DNA of 48,101 bases from JBMYTN01 sp049604415 (GCA_049604415.1 JBMYTN010000032.1:1-48101), one strand, 5' to 3'; positions 39,787 to 48,101 are shown, counted from the first letter of the stretch. Notes: generated by a model not told the origin, from the letters alone. A program made the numbers and translations.

Positions 39787-41517
39787 ATGTCCAACGAGAC
39801 ATTGCTGTCCGAGTTGCGTGCGATTGTCGGTGCCAAGCATTTGCTGACCGATCCGGCCCGCACTGAGCGGTACCGCAAAGGGTTCCGCTCCGGAGAAGGC
39901 GAAGCCATCGCGGTCGCCGTCCCAGGCTCGCTGGTGGAATTGTGGAAGGTCCTGAAGGCCTGTACCGCCGCCGATAAGATCCTGATCATGCAGGCGGCCA
40001 ATACCGGCCTGACCGAGGGCTCGACGCCGAAGGGCGAATATGACCGCGATGTGGTCATCGTCTCCACCCTGCGCCTGGACAAGATCCATGTGCTCGACAG
40101 TGGCCGCCAGGTGGTCAGCCATCCGGGCGGAACATTGTTCAGCCTGGAAAAGATCCTGAAGCCCTTTGGCCGCCAACCCCATTCCGTGATTGGATCGTCT
40201 TGCATTGGCGCTTCCGTCATTGGCGGGGTCTGCAACAATTCTGGCGGCTCTTTGGTCCGGCGCGGTCCGTCCTATACGGAGCTGTCGCTCTATGCTCAGA
40301 TCCGCGAAGATGGCTCCCTAGAGCTGGTCAACCATCTGGGCATCAATCTGGGAAATGACCCCGACGAGATCCTGGGCCGCCTGGACCGGGGCGACTTTGT
40401 CGAAAGCGACGTCAATCCGAATGCGGGCCTCGCCTCCGATGAGGGCTATGAGGAGCGGGTCCGTGACGTCAATGCTGCCAGCCCAGCCCGCTACAATGCC
40501 GACCCCCGGCGTCTGCATGAGGCCGCAGGCTGTGCGGGCAAGCTTGCAGTGTTTGCCGTGCGGCTCGACACCTTCCCGATCGAAGCAGGCGAGAAGGTTT
40601 ATTACATCGGCACCAATGATGCGGACCATCTGACTACTTTACGCCGTCGGCTGTTACTGGAACTGCCCGAACTGCCGGTCAGCGGGGAATATCTGCACCG
40701 GGATTGTTTTGACATCGCCCATCGCTATGGCAAGGACACGCTCCTGATGATCCATTGGCTGGGCACGGACAAGCTGCCGATGTTCTTCGCCATGAAGGGC
40801 AAAACCGATGCTCGGCTGAACAAGATCGGCTTCCTGCCGAAAAATCTGTCTGACAAGGCGATGCAGCTGTTCAGCAAAATGGTGCCCGAGGCGCTGCCCA
40901 AGCGCATGCGGGATTATCGCCGAGACTTTGAGCATCACCTGATCCTGAAGGTCTCCGGCGAAACGGCGGCCCAGACCGAAACCATCCTGACCGAGACCGT
41001 CGGCACCCAGGGTTGGTTCCTCTGTGATGCCATGGAAACCAAAAAGGCCATGCTGCATCGCTTTGCCGCAGCGGGCGCGGCGGTGCGCTATCAGGCGGTC
41101 CATGCCAATGAGGTCGAAGACATTCTGGCGCTGGACATTGCCCTGCGGCGCAATGACACCGAATGGATTGAAAAGCTGCCCCCGGAGATCGAGGACAAGC
41201 TGGTGGCCAAAATGTATTACGGCCACTTCCTCTGCCACGTGTTCCACCAGGATTACATCGTCAAAAAGGGCGTGGATGCGAAGGCCCTGAAGGCGGAAAT
41301 GCTGAAAATCCTGGATCAGCGCGGCGCCGAATACCCGGCAGAACATAATGTCGGGCATCTCTACGAGGCCAAAGAGGCCTTGCGAGAGCATTACGAGACC
41401 TTGGATCCAACCAACAGCTTTAACCCCGGGATCGGTAAGACCTCGCGGAAAAAGTATTACGGCAAGGAAATGGGTTGCGGTTGCGACTCACACAAGGCCA
41501 CGGAGACGGTCGGTTAA
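39787..41517 (+). CDS. dld: Quinone-dependent D-lactate dehydrogenase
   Basis: A 576-residue peripheral membrane flavoprotein that oxidises D-lactate to pyruvate and reduces quinone. The sequence follows E. coli Dld closely: HLLTDPARTERYRKGFRSGE near 19-38, IMQAANTGLTEGSTP, PHSVIGSSCIGASVIGG in the FAD domain, then PARYNADPRRL. The C-terminal membrane-binding Lact-deh-memb region is also recognisable (MLHRFAAAGAAVRYQAVH, LALDIALRRNDTEW, GHFLCHVFHQDYIVKKGVD, NSFNPGIGKTSRKK). I start at ATG 39787, with GGGGG upstream. It lies between the TRAP permease and the pyruvate oxidoreductase subunits. High confidence. Confidence 0.96.
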   Translation: MSNETLLSELRAIVGAKHLLTDPARTERYRKGFRSGEGEAIAVAVPGSLVELWKVLKACTAADKILIMQAANTGLTEGSTPKGEYDRDVVIVSTLRLDKIHVLDSGRQVVSHPGGTLFSLEKILKPFGRQPHSVIGSSCIGASVIGGVCNNSGGSLVRRGPSYTELSLYAQIREDGSLELVNHLGINLGNDPDEILGRLDRGDFVESDVNPNAGLASDEGYEERVRDVNAASPARYNADPRRLHEAAGCAGKLAVFAVRLDTFPIEAGEKVYYIGTNDADHLTTLRRRLLLELPELPVSGEYLHRDCFDIAHRYGKDTLLMIHWLGTDKLPMFFAMKGKTDARLNKIGFLPKNLSDKAMQLFSKMVPEALPKRMRDYRRDFEHHLILKVSGETAAQTETILTETVGTQGWFLCDAMETKKAMLHRFAAAGAAVRYQAVHANEVEDILALDIALRRNDTEWIEKLPPEIEDKLVAKMYYGHFLCHVFHQDYIVKKGVDAKALKAEMLKILDQRGAEYPAEHNVGHLYEAKEALREHYETLDPTNSFNPGIGKTSRKKYYGKEMGCGCDSHKATETVG

Positions 41518-41580
41518 CGACCGCCGAATACCCCTAAGTATATGAAAAGTATAACCCAATCAAGGGGAGAGAGGTGCAAC

Positions 41581-42165
41581 ATGTTCCAAGTGCGTTTGCA
41601 TGGTCGGGGTGGGCAAGGGGTGGTTACGGCCGCCGAAATGCTGTCCATCGCTGGCTTTAACGAGGGCAAACATGCCCAGGCGTTCCCGTCCTTCGGTTCG
41701 GAGCGCACCGGGGCACCGGTGGTGTCCTTCTGCCGTCTCGATGACAAGGAAATCCGGCGTCGGGAACCGATCCTGGAGCCCGATTGTCTGATCATCCAGG
41801 ATCCGACCCTGTTCCAAGCTCTGGACGTGTTCATGGGCCTGAAGCCGACCGGCTTCGTCCTGATCAACTCGACCAAATCCTGGGAAGAGCTGGGCATCGC
41901 CGATCGTGTCGCCGGTCTGCCCGAAGGCAATGTGGTTGGTGTCAACGCCACCATGCTGGCCAAAAAGCATGTCGGTCGTCCGGTTCCGAATGCCGCGCTG
42001 CTGGGCGGGTTCGCCGCCATCAGCGGCCAAATCAGCCTCGAGGCCGTTGAAAAGGCCATCGGCACCAAATTCGGCGGCAAGATCGCCGAAGGCAATATCG
42101 CAGCGGCCCGAGCCGCCTATGCCGCCGCTCTGGAGGGGAAAAGCAATGACGCTGATGCAGCTTGA
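41581..42165 (+). CDS. porG: 2-oxoacid:acceptor oxidoreductase, gamma subunit
   Basis: A 194-residue subunit of a pyruvate/2-oxoacid:ferredoxin oxidoreductase. It carries the family N-terminus MFQVRLHGRGGQGVVTAAEM and the FPSFGSERTGAPVVSFCR motif; the region contributes to the CoA site. I start at ATG 41581, with AGAGAGG upstream; a longer frame from 41542 lacks family similarity. It overlaps the alpha-subunit gene by 20 bp, showing translational coupling. The substrate is probably pyruvate, given dld upstream, but phenylglyoxylate- or 2-oxoglutarate-type enzymes have similar gamma subunits. Confidence 0.9.
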   Translation: MFQVRLHGRGGQGVVTAAEMLSIAGFNEGKHAQAFPSFGSERTGAPVVSFCRLDDKEIRRREPILEPDCLIIQDPTLFQALDVFMGLKPTGFVLINSTKSWEELGIADRVAGLPEGNVVGVNATMLAKKHVGRPVPNAALLGGFAAISGQISLEAVEKAIGTKFGGKIAEGNIAAARAAYAAALEGKSNDADAA

Positions 42166-43432
42166 AGGCAGCCACGCGGTGGCTGATGCCGTCGCGCTCT
42201 GCCGACCGGAAGTGATTTGTGCCTACCCGATCAGCCCGCAAACCCACATCGTCGAACATTGCGGCGAGCTGGTGCGCGAGGGCAAGGTCGGCAATTGTGA
42301 ATTCATGAATGTGGAATCCGAATTTGCCGCTCTGTCGGCCTGTATCGGTTCTTCCGCTGCCGGGGCGCGGACCTATACGGCGACCGCGTCCCAAGGTCTG
42401 CTCTATATGGCCGAAGCGGTTTACAACGCCTCTGGTCTGGGCTTGCCGATTGTCATGACCGTGGCCAACCGGGCCATCGGCGCGCCGATCAACATCTGGA
42501 ACGACCACACCGACAGCATGTCCATGCGCGATGCCGGGTGGATCCAGATCTTTGCCGAAACCAACCAGGAAGCCCTGGATCTTCACATCCAGGCCTTCAA
42601 GATCGCCGAGCGGCTGTCCCTGCCGGTCATGGTCTGCATGGACGGCTTTATCCTGACCCACGCCTATGAGCGGGTGGAAATGCCCGATCAGGAAACGGTC
42701 GATGCCTTCCTGCCGCCGTTCCAGCCGCGTCAGGTCATGGACCCGACCAACCCCTATTCCATCGGGGCGATGGTCGGACCGGAAGCCTTCACCGAAGTGC
42801 GCTATCTGGCCCATGAAAAGCAGATCCAGGCCCTGGATGTGATCCCGGAAGTGGCTGCTGAGTTCAAGACCCTGTTCGGGCGCGAAAGCGGTGGTCTGAT
42901 CCGGGAATATTCCTGCGAGGATGCCGAAACCATCATCGTCACCCTGGGTTCCGTGGCGGGCACCGTGAAAGACACCATCGACATGCTGCGCGAGGATGGC
43001 GGCAAGATCGGTGTGGTCACTATCGGCTCCTTCCGTCCGTTCCCGACTGCGGCTTTGCGGGAATGCCTGTCCAAGGCCAAGCGGGTTGTGGTGTTGGAAA
43101 AATCCTTCGCCGTCGGCTTTGGCGGTGTGGTGGCCAACAACATCATGATGGCTCTGCAAGGCACCGACGTGCCGGTGTTCACCGTGGTTGCCGGTCTGGG
43201 TGGCCGTCCGATCACCGTGCCGTCCCTGACCAAGCTGTTCACCGAAGCCATGGCTGGCGATCTGAAGGACTTCCAGTTCCTGGATCTGCAGCATGATGTG
43301 GTCGAGGCGGAACTGGCCCGGCAGCGCGCGGAAATCGCCGCCGGTCCGATCGCCGAGAACATCTTGAAAAACATCAAGACCGACACGGCTTACGGCGGCG
43401 CGAGCCTGCCCCAGTCCGAACCGGCGCAATAA
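42146..43432 (+). CDS. porA: 2-oxoacid:acceptor oxidoreductase, alpha subunit
   Basis: A 428-residue subunit with the transketolase pyrimidine-like half (CAYPISPQTHIVEH near 26-39, NVESEFAALSACIGSSAAGA near 53-72, YTATASQGLLYMAEAV) and the C-terminal transketolase-like domain (VLEKSFAVGFGGVVANNI near 315-332). It binds the pyrimidine side of thiamine pyrophosphate with the beta subunit. The start is ATG 42146, preceded by GGAGGGG, inside the end of porG; the frame extending to 41906 is non-homologous. Codon choice is strongly biased, implying high expression. It is the third enzyme-coding gene after dld in the operon. Confidence 0.92.
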   Translation: MTLMQLEGSHAVADAVALCRPEVICAYPISPQTHIVEHCGELVREGKVGNCEFMNVESEFAALSACIGSSAAGARTYTATASQGLLYMAEAVYNASGLGLPIVMTVANRAIGAPINIWNDHTDSMSMRDAGWIQIFAETNQEALDLHIQAFKIAERLSLPVMVCMDGFILTHAYERVEMPDQETVDAFLPPFQPRQVMDPTNPYSIGAMVGPEAFTEVRYLAHEKQIQALDVIPEVAAEFKTLFGRESGGLIREYSCEDAETIIVTLGSVAGTVKDTIDMLREDGGKIGVVTIGSFRPFPTAALRECLSKAKRVVVLEKSFAVGFGGVVANNIMMALQGTDVPVFTVVAGLGGRPITVPSLTKLFTEAMAGDLKDFQFLDLQHDVVEAELARQRAEIAAGPIAENILKNIKTDTAYGGASLPQSEPAQ

Positions 43433-43443
43433 GGGGGTCTGTG

Positions 43444-44475
43444 ATGAACGAGATCAACAAGCTTTCCGCTGATCAAAAGGTGAAGTTCTATCAGAAGGGC
43501 ACCTTCACGGTCGGCAACCGTCTGGTCGATGCGGATACCCGCTCGGTCCAGGCCTCCATGGACCGCTCCAACGCCATCACCTGCGGTCACCGGGCCTGCC
43601 AAGGCTGCGGCGAAGCCCTGGGCGCGCGCTATGCCCTGGATACGGTGATGCGCATGACCGGCGGCAATGCCATGGCGGTCAACGCCACCGGCTGTCTGGA
43701 AGTGTTCACCACGCCTTATCCGGAAACCTCCTGGCAGTTGCCCTGGCTGCACTCCCTGTTCGGCAATGCGCCGGCGGTGGCCAGCGGCGTGGCGGCAGCC
43801 ATGAAGGCCAAGGGCAAGGACACCCGCATCATCGCCCAAGGCGGTGACGGCGGCACGGTGGATATCGGCTTTGGCTGTTTGTCTGGCATGTTCGAGCGCA
43901 ATGATGACGTGCTCTATATCTGCTATGACAACGAAGCCTATATGAACACCGGCGTGCAGCGTTCCGGGGCGACCCCGGGCGGGGCGCGGACCGCGACCAC
44001 CATGCCGGTCAATGCCGACAATCCGGGCAATGTGTTTGGCACCGGCAAGAACTTGCCGCGTATCGCCATGGCCCATGGCATTCCCTATGTGGCCACGGCC
44101 TCTGTGGGCTATCTGCAGGATCTGGAGCAAAAGGTCGAACGGGCCATGAGCTTCAAGGGTGCGCGCTATCTGCACATCTATGTGCCTTGCCCGCTGGGCT
44201 GGGGCTCGGCCTCCCATGACACCATCAAGCTGGCCCGTCTGGCGGTGGAAACCGGCTTGTTCCCGCTTTACGAAGCCATGGACGGTCGGGTGGTGTCTTC
44301 GCGCTCGATCCGCCGTCGGGTTCAGATCGAAACCTATCTGAAGCCGCAACGTCGGTTTGCTCACCTGTTCAAATCACCCAAAGGCCAAGAGGCGATCCAA
44401 AACCTCCAAGCCATGTGTGATGCCAATATCAAAGAATTTGACCTGCTGCGCTCTGACGAGGAGGCCTCGGTATGA
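43444..44475 (+). CDS. porB: 2-oxoacid:acceptor oxidoreductase, beta subunit (TPP-binding)
   Basis: A 343-residue subunit that binds thiamine pyrophosphate and a [4Fe-4S] cluster. The cluster Cys set is C47, C52, C55 and C84 (CGHRACQGCGEALG and NATGCLEVF), probably with a further conserved Cys downstream. The TPP/Mg motif is GDGGTVDIGFG (134-144) followed by YICYDNEAYMNTGVQRSGATP-type residues. I start at ATG 43444 with AAGGGGG upstream; a GTG sits directly before it. The stop overlaps the next gene by ATGA. It decarboxylates the 2-oxo acid and, with CoA, yields an acyl-CoA. Confidence 0.94.
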   Translation: MNEINKLSADQKVKFYQKGTFTVGNRLVDADTRSVQASMDRSNAITCGHRACQGCGEALGARYALDTVMRMTGGNAMAVNATGCLEVFTTPYPETSWQLPWLHSLFGNAPAVASGVAAAMKAKGKDTRIIAQGGDGGTVDIGFGCLSGMFERNDDVLYICYDNEAYMNTGVQRSGATPGGARTATTMPVNADNPGNVFGTGKNLPRIAMAHGIPYVATASVGYLQDLEQKVERAMSFKGARYLHIYVPCPLGWGSASHDTIKLARLAVETGLFPLYEAMDGRVVSSRSIRRRVQIETYLKPQRRFAHLFKSPKGQEAIQNLQAMCDANIKEFDLLRSDEEASV

Positions 44476-46115
44476 CCATCCCATCAACGGCACCCTTTGC
44501 GATCACCGTCGAGGTCGGATCGTCTCTGAACAACCACACCGGGTCTTGGCGCACGGAGCGTCCGGTCTATGTTGACCGGCTGCCGCCTTGCAACAATGCC
44601 TGCCCGGCGGGGGAAAACATCCAAGCTTGGTTGGCTCTGGCGGAAGAAGGCCGCTACCAAGAGGCTTGGCAGGAAATCATGCAGAACAATCCCCTGCCGG
44701 GGATCATGGGTCGGGCCTGCTACCACCCCTGCGAAGGCGCCTGTAACCGGAAGGATATCGACACGGCGGTGAACATCCACGCTGTCGAGCGCTTCCTGGA
44801 TGACCAGGCCGTCAAAGAAGGCTGGAAGCCCGATGGCATCGCAGCGGACACTGGCAAGAAAGTGCTGGTGATCGGGGCCGGTCCGTCCGGTCTGTCTGCG
44901 GCCTATCACCTGCGGCGTCTGGGCCATGCGGTCACCATCTATGAAGCCGGTCCGGTGGCTGGCGGCATGATGCGCTTTGGCATCCCGTCCTATCGTTTGC
45001 CGCGTGATGTGGTGGAAGCCAACATCAAGCGCATCGAAGACATGGGCGTGACCTTCGAGCTGAACCGCAAGGTCGAAGACATCGCTGCGGAAAAGGAAGC
45101 CGGTGGCTTTGACGCTGTGTTCCTAGCCATCGGGGCTCACCTGGCCAATCGGGTCAACATCCCGTCTGCGGATGCGGGCAAGATCTTGGATGCGGTCGGT
45201 GTCCTGCGGGATATGGAAACCGCCGAAGAAAAGCCGATGCTCGGCCGCCGGGTTGTGGTCTATGGCGGTGGCAACACCGCTGTTGACGTTGCCCGGACCG
45301 CCAAGCGCATGGGTGCGGAAGAGGCGATCATCGTCTACCGCCGGACCCGTGAACAGATGCCGGCCCATGATTTCGAGATGGATGAAGCCATCGAAGAAGG
45401 CGTGCTGGTCAACTGGCTGACCACCATTAAGGAAGTCGGCGACGGCTCTAAGGTGATGGTCGAGCGCATGCGTCTGGACGATGATGGCCGCCCGCAGCCC
45501 ACCGGCGAAATCGATGAGCTGGAAGCGGACACCGTTGTGATGGCTCTGGGTCAGAATGTGGACACCACTTTCGTCGAAAAGCTCGACGGTGTGGAAATTG
45601 TCGACAAGACCATCCAGGTCAACAGCCAGTTCATGACCGGCGAAAAGGGTGTGTTTGCTGGCGGCGATATGGTGCCGTCCGAGCGCACCGTGACCGTCGC
45701 CGTGGGCCATGGCAAGCATGCCGCCCGGGCCATCGACGCCTGGCTGTCTGGGGATGTGTACCAGAAAGCCCCGAAGGCCGAGATCGCCAGCGGCGACAAG
45801 CTGAACCCCTGGTATTATGACAATGCGCCGGAAACCGTGCAGAACATGCTCGACATCGTGCGCCGTCAAACCACCTTCGGGGAAGTGCTCGGTGGCCTGG
45901 ACGAAACCAATGCGCTGTATGAAGCGCGGCGGTGCCTGTCCTGCGGCAATTGCTTCGAATGCGACAATTGCTACGGGGTCTGCCCGGACAATGCGGTGAT
46001 CAAGCTCGGCCCGGGCAACCGGTTCGACATCAATCTGGATTACTGCAAGGGCTGCGGCATTTGCGCCGCCGAATGCCCCTGCGGTGCCATTAAGATGGAA
46101 GTTGAAGAGATCTAA
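44472..46115 (+). CDS. GltD-like FAD/NAD(P) oxidoreductase fused to a 2x[4Fe-4S] ferredoxin domain
   Basis: A 547-residue electron-transfer subunit. The N-terminal Fe-S region has CNNACPAG (40-47) and CYHPCEGACNRKD (83-95), as in glutamate synthase small subunits. The FAD motif is VLVIGAGPSGLSAAYHL (131-147) and the second Rossmann motif is VVVYGGGNTAVDVARTAKR. The C-terminal 60 residues are a ferredoxin with CLSCGNCFECDNC...CP and CKGCGICAAECPCG. This joins in one chain the roles that PadH (NAD-linked flavoprotein) and PadF (ferredoxin) play in phenylglyoxylate:NAD oxidoreductase. It should pass electrons from the PorAB cluster to NAD(P)+, or the reverse. The gene overlaps porB by ATGA. Confidence 0.88.
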   Translation: MTIPSTAPFAITVEVGSSLNNHTGSWRTERPVYVDRLPPCNNACPAGENIQAWLALAEEGRYQEAWQEIMQNNPLPGIMGRACYHPCEGACNRKDIDTAVNIHAVERFLDDQAVKEGWKPDGIAADTGKKVLVIGAGPSGLSAAYHLRRLGHAVTIYEAGPVAGGMMRFGIPSYRLPRDVVEANIKRIEDMGVTFELNRKVEDIAAEKEAGGFDAVFLAIGAHLANRVNIPSADAGKILDAVGVLRDMETAEEKPMLGRRVVVYGGGNTAVDVARTAKRMGAEEAIIVYRRTREQMPAHDFEMDEAIEEGVLVNWLTTIKEVGDGSKVMVERMRLDDDGRPQPTGEIDELEADTVVMALGQNVDTTFVEKLDGVEIVDKTIQVNSQFMTGEKGVFAGGDMVPSERTVTVAVGHGKHAARAIDAWLSGDVYQKAPKAEIASGDKLNPWYYDNAPETVQNMLDIVRRQTTFGEVLGGLDETNALYEARRCLSCGNCFECDNCYGVCPDNAVIKLGPGNRFDINLDYCKGCGICAAECPCGAIKMEVEEI

Positions 46116-46148
46116 GGCTAAGGTCTCGTCCGCTTTTAACTATGTGGG

Positions 46149-46179
46149 GGGAGCGGCTCGGTCCGCTCCCTTCTCTTTT
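46149..46179 (+). terminator. Rho-independent terminator of the dctP-por operon
   Basis: GGGAGCGG (46149-46156) pairs with CCGCTCCC (46163-46170) over a 6-nt loop and is followed by TTCTCTTTT. It lies 34 nt past the last stop of the operon and immediately before the RNA methyltransferase start. Confidence 0.85.
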
Positions 46180-46191
46180 GAGGTTGTTTTC

Positions 46192-47019
46192 GTGTCAGAG
46201 ACCCCGTCCAACAAACCCAAAAACCGGCCCAGACCGAATGCCAATTGGGGGCCGAAGCGCCCGCCAAAGAAGCCGAAGTCGCCGGAGGGGACCGAAATCC
46301 TCTATGGTCGCCATGCGGTCAAGGCGGTGTTGCTGTCCCGGCCTTTGGAGGTCCGCACCCTGCTGTTGGCGGGCAAGGAACACTATCATTCCGACCTGTT
46401 GATGCTGGCCGAGGCCCATGGCATCGAGGTCAAATTGATGCCCTGGCCGGAATTTCTGGCCACCTGCGGGCTGGCCCAGACCGAGAAGCATCAGGGCGTT
46501 GGCGCCTTTGTCTCTCCGCGGCAGATTTTCACCGAAGAGGATTTTGACCGCCTGGCTGACGCGCAATGCATTTTGGCGTTGGATCAGGTCTCTAACCCGC
46601 AAAACTTCGCCGCGATTTTGCGCAGCGCCGCCTTTTTCCAGGCCGATGCGGTGATCTATATGCGCCACCGCGCCGCCACCCCAACCGCCGAGGTGATCAG
46701 CTATGCGGTTGGCGGGGCGGAGATGGTTGACCTCTATTGCGTGACCAATCTGGCCAACAGCCTGGATGACTTGAAGCGCATGGGCTTCCCGGTGTTTGGT
46801 TTGGATGAGCGCGGCGAGCGCACCCTGGCCCAGATGGGCTTTAGCGGCAAATTGGCCTTTGTCATTGGCGCTGAGGGCGAAGGCCTGCGGCAAAAGACTC
46901 GCGAGCATTGCTCGACCCTGGTGCGCATCCCCGGGGGGCGGGACGGCTTGGAAAGCTTAAACGCCGCCGTCGCCGCCACCCTGGCGCTGTATGAATATGC
47001 CCGCTTGATGGATAGTTAA
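46192..47019 (+). CDS. rlmB: SpoU/TrmH family 2'-O-ribose methyltransferase (RlmB-type)
   Basis: A 275-residue SPOUT enzyme that methylates a guanosine 2'-hydroxyl in 23S rRNA. The N-terminal substrate-binding domain begins EILYGRHAVKAVLLSRPLEV after a basic Lys/Pro/Asn-rich head. The three SpoU motifs are LALDQVSNPQNFAAILRSAA, FVIGAEGEGLRQKTREHC and RIPGGRDGLESLNAAVAATL. I start at GTG 46192: the longer frame from 46084 would run through the preceding terminator. The stop codon lies inside a hairpin shared with the convergent gene. High confidence in the family; RlmB rather than another TrmH subtype is likely but not proven. Confidence 0.9.
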   Translation: MSETPSNKPKNRPRPNANWGPKRPPKKPKSPEGTEILYGRHAVKAVLLSRPLEVRTLLLAGKEHYHSDLLMLAEAHGIEVKLMPWPEFLATCGLAQTEKHQGVGAFVSPRQIFTEEDFDRLADAQCILALDQVSNPQNFAAILRSAAFFQADAVIYMRHRAATPTAEVISYAVGGAEMVDLYCVTNLANSLDDLKRMGFPVFGLDERGERTLAQMGFSGKLAFVIGAEGEGLRQKTREHCSTLVRIPGGRDGLESLNAAVAATLALYEYARLMDS

Positions 47020-47047
47020 CGTATTTTAGATTCGTTTAAATACGTTA
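47017..47047. terminator. AT-rich stem-loop between convergent genes
   Basis: TAACGTATTT (47017-47026) pairs perfectly with AAATACGTTA (47038-47047) over an 11-nt loop. The left arm includes the rlmB stop codon. It separates rlmB from the convergent PNPOx-like gene, which ends at 47061, so it may work in both directions, although neither side has a clean T-run. Confidence 0.5.
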
Positions 47048-47060
47048 GGCACTCTCGGAG

Positions 47061-48068
47061 TTAACCCTCGTCGGTTTTTGTCTCTTCGATCCAGCCGCCA
47101 GCGCGCAGGGTTTGCGGCGAATATTCGCCAAAGCTCCACCGGAAGGGCAGGGCGGCAGGCAAGCGCAGGCTGGTCTCGACCTCAAGCTCCCAGGCTCGTT
47201 GCGCATTATTGTGCACCGGTGCTGAGCCCGGCTTCCACAGCAACCCGGCGCGCCCGGTGACCATCAGCACATCGCCGCTCTGATCATCGCTGAACAGCAA
47301 CCCGGCTTTTGGGTTCACGGCGATATTGCCCAGGCTGTTGAAATGCTGATTGCCCGGGAAGTCGGGGATGATCAGCCGGTTGCCGTCGATGCGGACAAAT
47401 CCCGGCGGCCCACCACGATGGGAGGCATCGGCCCCGCCAATCACCGAGCCTTCATTGGCATCCGGTCCGGCGGTGGCCATGAAAAAGCTGTCGGCCTCAG
47501 CGATCATGGCCCGGTCGGCCTCGGACAGCCCGTCCTGGCGGATAGGAGCGGCGGCGATGGGGGCGGGCTTTTGCGGATCCCGCTGCCAGACCGGGATCCG
47601 GGTCTGGATATATTGCGGGCAATTGCCGAAGGACTGCTCGACCCTGACCACAATCCGGCCCGGCTTAACGCTCTGCACCCGGCCATTGACCCGGTTGCGC
47701 CGCCGGGTGCCCGGCAACACACCGACCATGCCCAGCGCCAGACCTGGGCGCAAGGAGGCCGCCAAGGGATCGCCGGGCAACAGCGGCGCGCTCAGGATCA
47801 GGGTTTGCGGATCCGGGGTGTGGATGAACCCGGCCCCACCGACCAGGACCGTTGCCCAAGGCCGACCTTGGGCGTCCACATGGGCCAGTTGGATCAGCGG
47901 CAGATTGGCCAGGAAGGTCCGATGTTGTTCCGTCAAATGATCGCGGATCATCCGTTGGCCCAGGGCCTCGGTCTGCTCCCGAACACCCAGGATGGCTTGT
48001 AAGGCCTGTTCACCGGCGTGGAAGGGCGAGCCCCCTTGGGGCCAGGGGTTGGGCATGGACATGGTCAT
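47061..48068 (-). CDS. Pyridoxamine 5'-phosphate oxidase-fold flavoprotein
   Basis: A 335-residue protein with two split-barrel PNPOx-like domains. The first (about 40-165) includes HVDAQGRPWATVLVGGAGFI and NRVNGRVQSVKPGRI; the second (about 185-310) includes EADSFFMATAGPDANEG, DASHRGGPPGFVRI and NSLGNIAVNPKAGLLF. Such proteins bind FMN or related flavins and may reduce small molecules; no specific reaction can be named. Three closely spaced in-frame ATGs (48068, 48062, 48056) leave the start slightly uncertain, and there is no clear ribosome-binding site. It converges with rlmB. Confidence 0.85.
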   Translation of the reverse strand: MTMSMPNPWPQGGSPFHAGEQALQAILGVREQTEALGQRMIRDHLTEQHRTFLANLPLIQLAHVDAQGRPWATVLVGGAGFIHTPDPQTLILSAPLLPGDPLAASLRPGLALGMVGVLPGTRRRNRVNGRVQSVKPGRIVVRVEQSFGNCPQYIQTRIPVWQRDPQKPAPIAAAPIRQDGLSEADRAMIAEADSFFMATAGPDANEGSVIGGADASHRGGPPGFVRIDGNRLIIPDFPGNQHFNSLGNIAVNPKAGLLFSDDQSGDVLMVTGRAGLLWKPGSAPVHNNAQRAWELEVETSLRLPAALPFRWSFGEYSPQTLRAGGWIEETKTDEG

Positions 48069-48101
48069 GGCAAGGAGTCTAGCAAAGAGTCAGCAGCAGC
48101 A

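Noticed and set aside
41906..42145. N-terminal extension of porA to 41906
   Set aside because: This part lies inside porG in another frame and has no similarity to alpha subunits. ATG 42146 has GGAGGGG upstream and the correct family N-terminus.
46084..46191. N-terminal extension of rlmB to 46084
   Set aside because: It would overlap the end of the preceding gene and pass through a rho-independent terminator. GTG 46192 gives the expected N-terminus.

Overview
The window reads as a chromosomal segment of a GC-rich, flagellated alphaproteobacterium, most likely of the Rhodospirillales. The order-level guess rests on the fliL-fliM-DUF6468-motE-cheY-cheZ arrangement, the DUF2189 and DUF2806 proteins, a PadH-like 2-oxoacid oxidoreductase and TRAP transport. 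It is an inference from gene content, not a measured phylogeny. I saw no rRNA, tRNA, insertion sequence, prophage or CRISPR array.

Layout. (1) 161-5016, minus: a CHASE/PAS hybrid histidine kinase ending in an HPt domain, followed by a REC-GGDEF diguanylate cyclase. Together they look like a phosphorelay feeding c-di-GMP synthesis. (2) 5508-16527, plus: a motility block with fliL, fliM, a DUF6468 membrane protein, motE, cheY and cheZ. Two MotB-like proteins and a 1246-residue periplasmic AMIN-like/TPR-like protein follow, joined to each other by ATGA overlaps. (3) 16561-25130, minus: a type I secretion adaptor and ABC exporter next to three paralogous RTX proteins made almost entirely of calcium-binding nonapeptides. 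Each RTX gene has its own promoter region and its own terminator hairpin. The promoters carry CRP-type sites (TGTGA-N6-TCACA), phased every 31 bp in front of RTX1 and RTX3, and one placed like a class II site in front of RTX2.

(4) 25492-36075: mixed housekeeping genes. These are a GNAT acetyltransferase, a DUF2806 protein, an SDR - DUF2256 - iron-sulfur (6-4) photolyase group, a DUF952 - pyrD - HAD operon, a class IV aminotransferase, a DUF2189 membrane protein, and TetR and GntR regulators. (5) 36391-46115, plus: a catabolic operon divergent from the GntR gene. It encodes a TRAP binding protein, a fused DctQM permease, quinone-dependent D-lactate dehydrogenase, and a pyruvate:ferredoxin-type oxidoreductase (gamma, alpha, beta) with a GltD-like flavoprotein fused to a 2x[4Fe-4S] ferredoxin. 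Read as a pathway, it imports a lactate-like or 2-oxo acid, oxidises D-lactate to pyruvate, and converts pyruvate to acetyl-CoA with reduction of NAD(P) or ferredoxin. A rho-independent terminator closes it. (6) 46192-48068: an RlmB-type rRNA methyltransferase converging with a PNPOx-fold protein.

The least ordinary parts are the MotB-like pair plus giant envelope protein downstream of cheZ, where the first MotB-like protein lacks the proton-carrying Asp, and the triplicated RTX cassettes with helically phased CRP-type sites.
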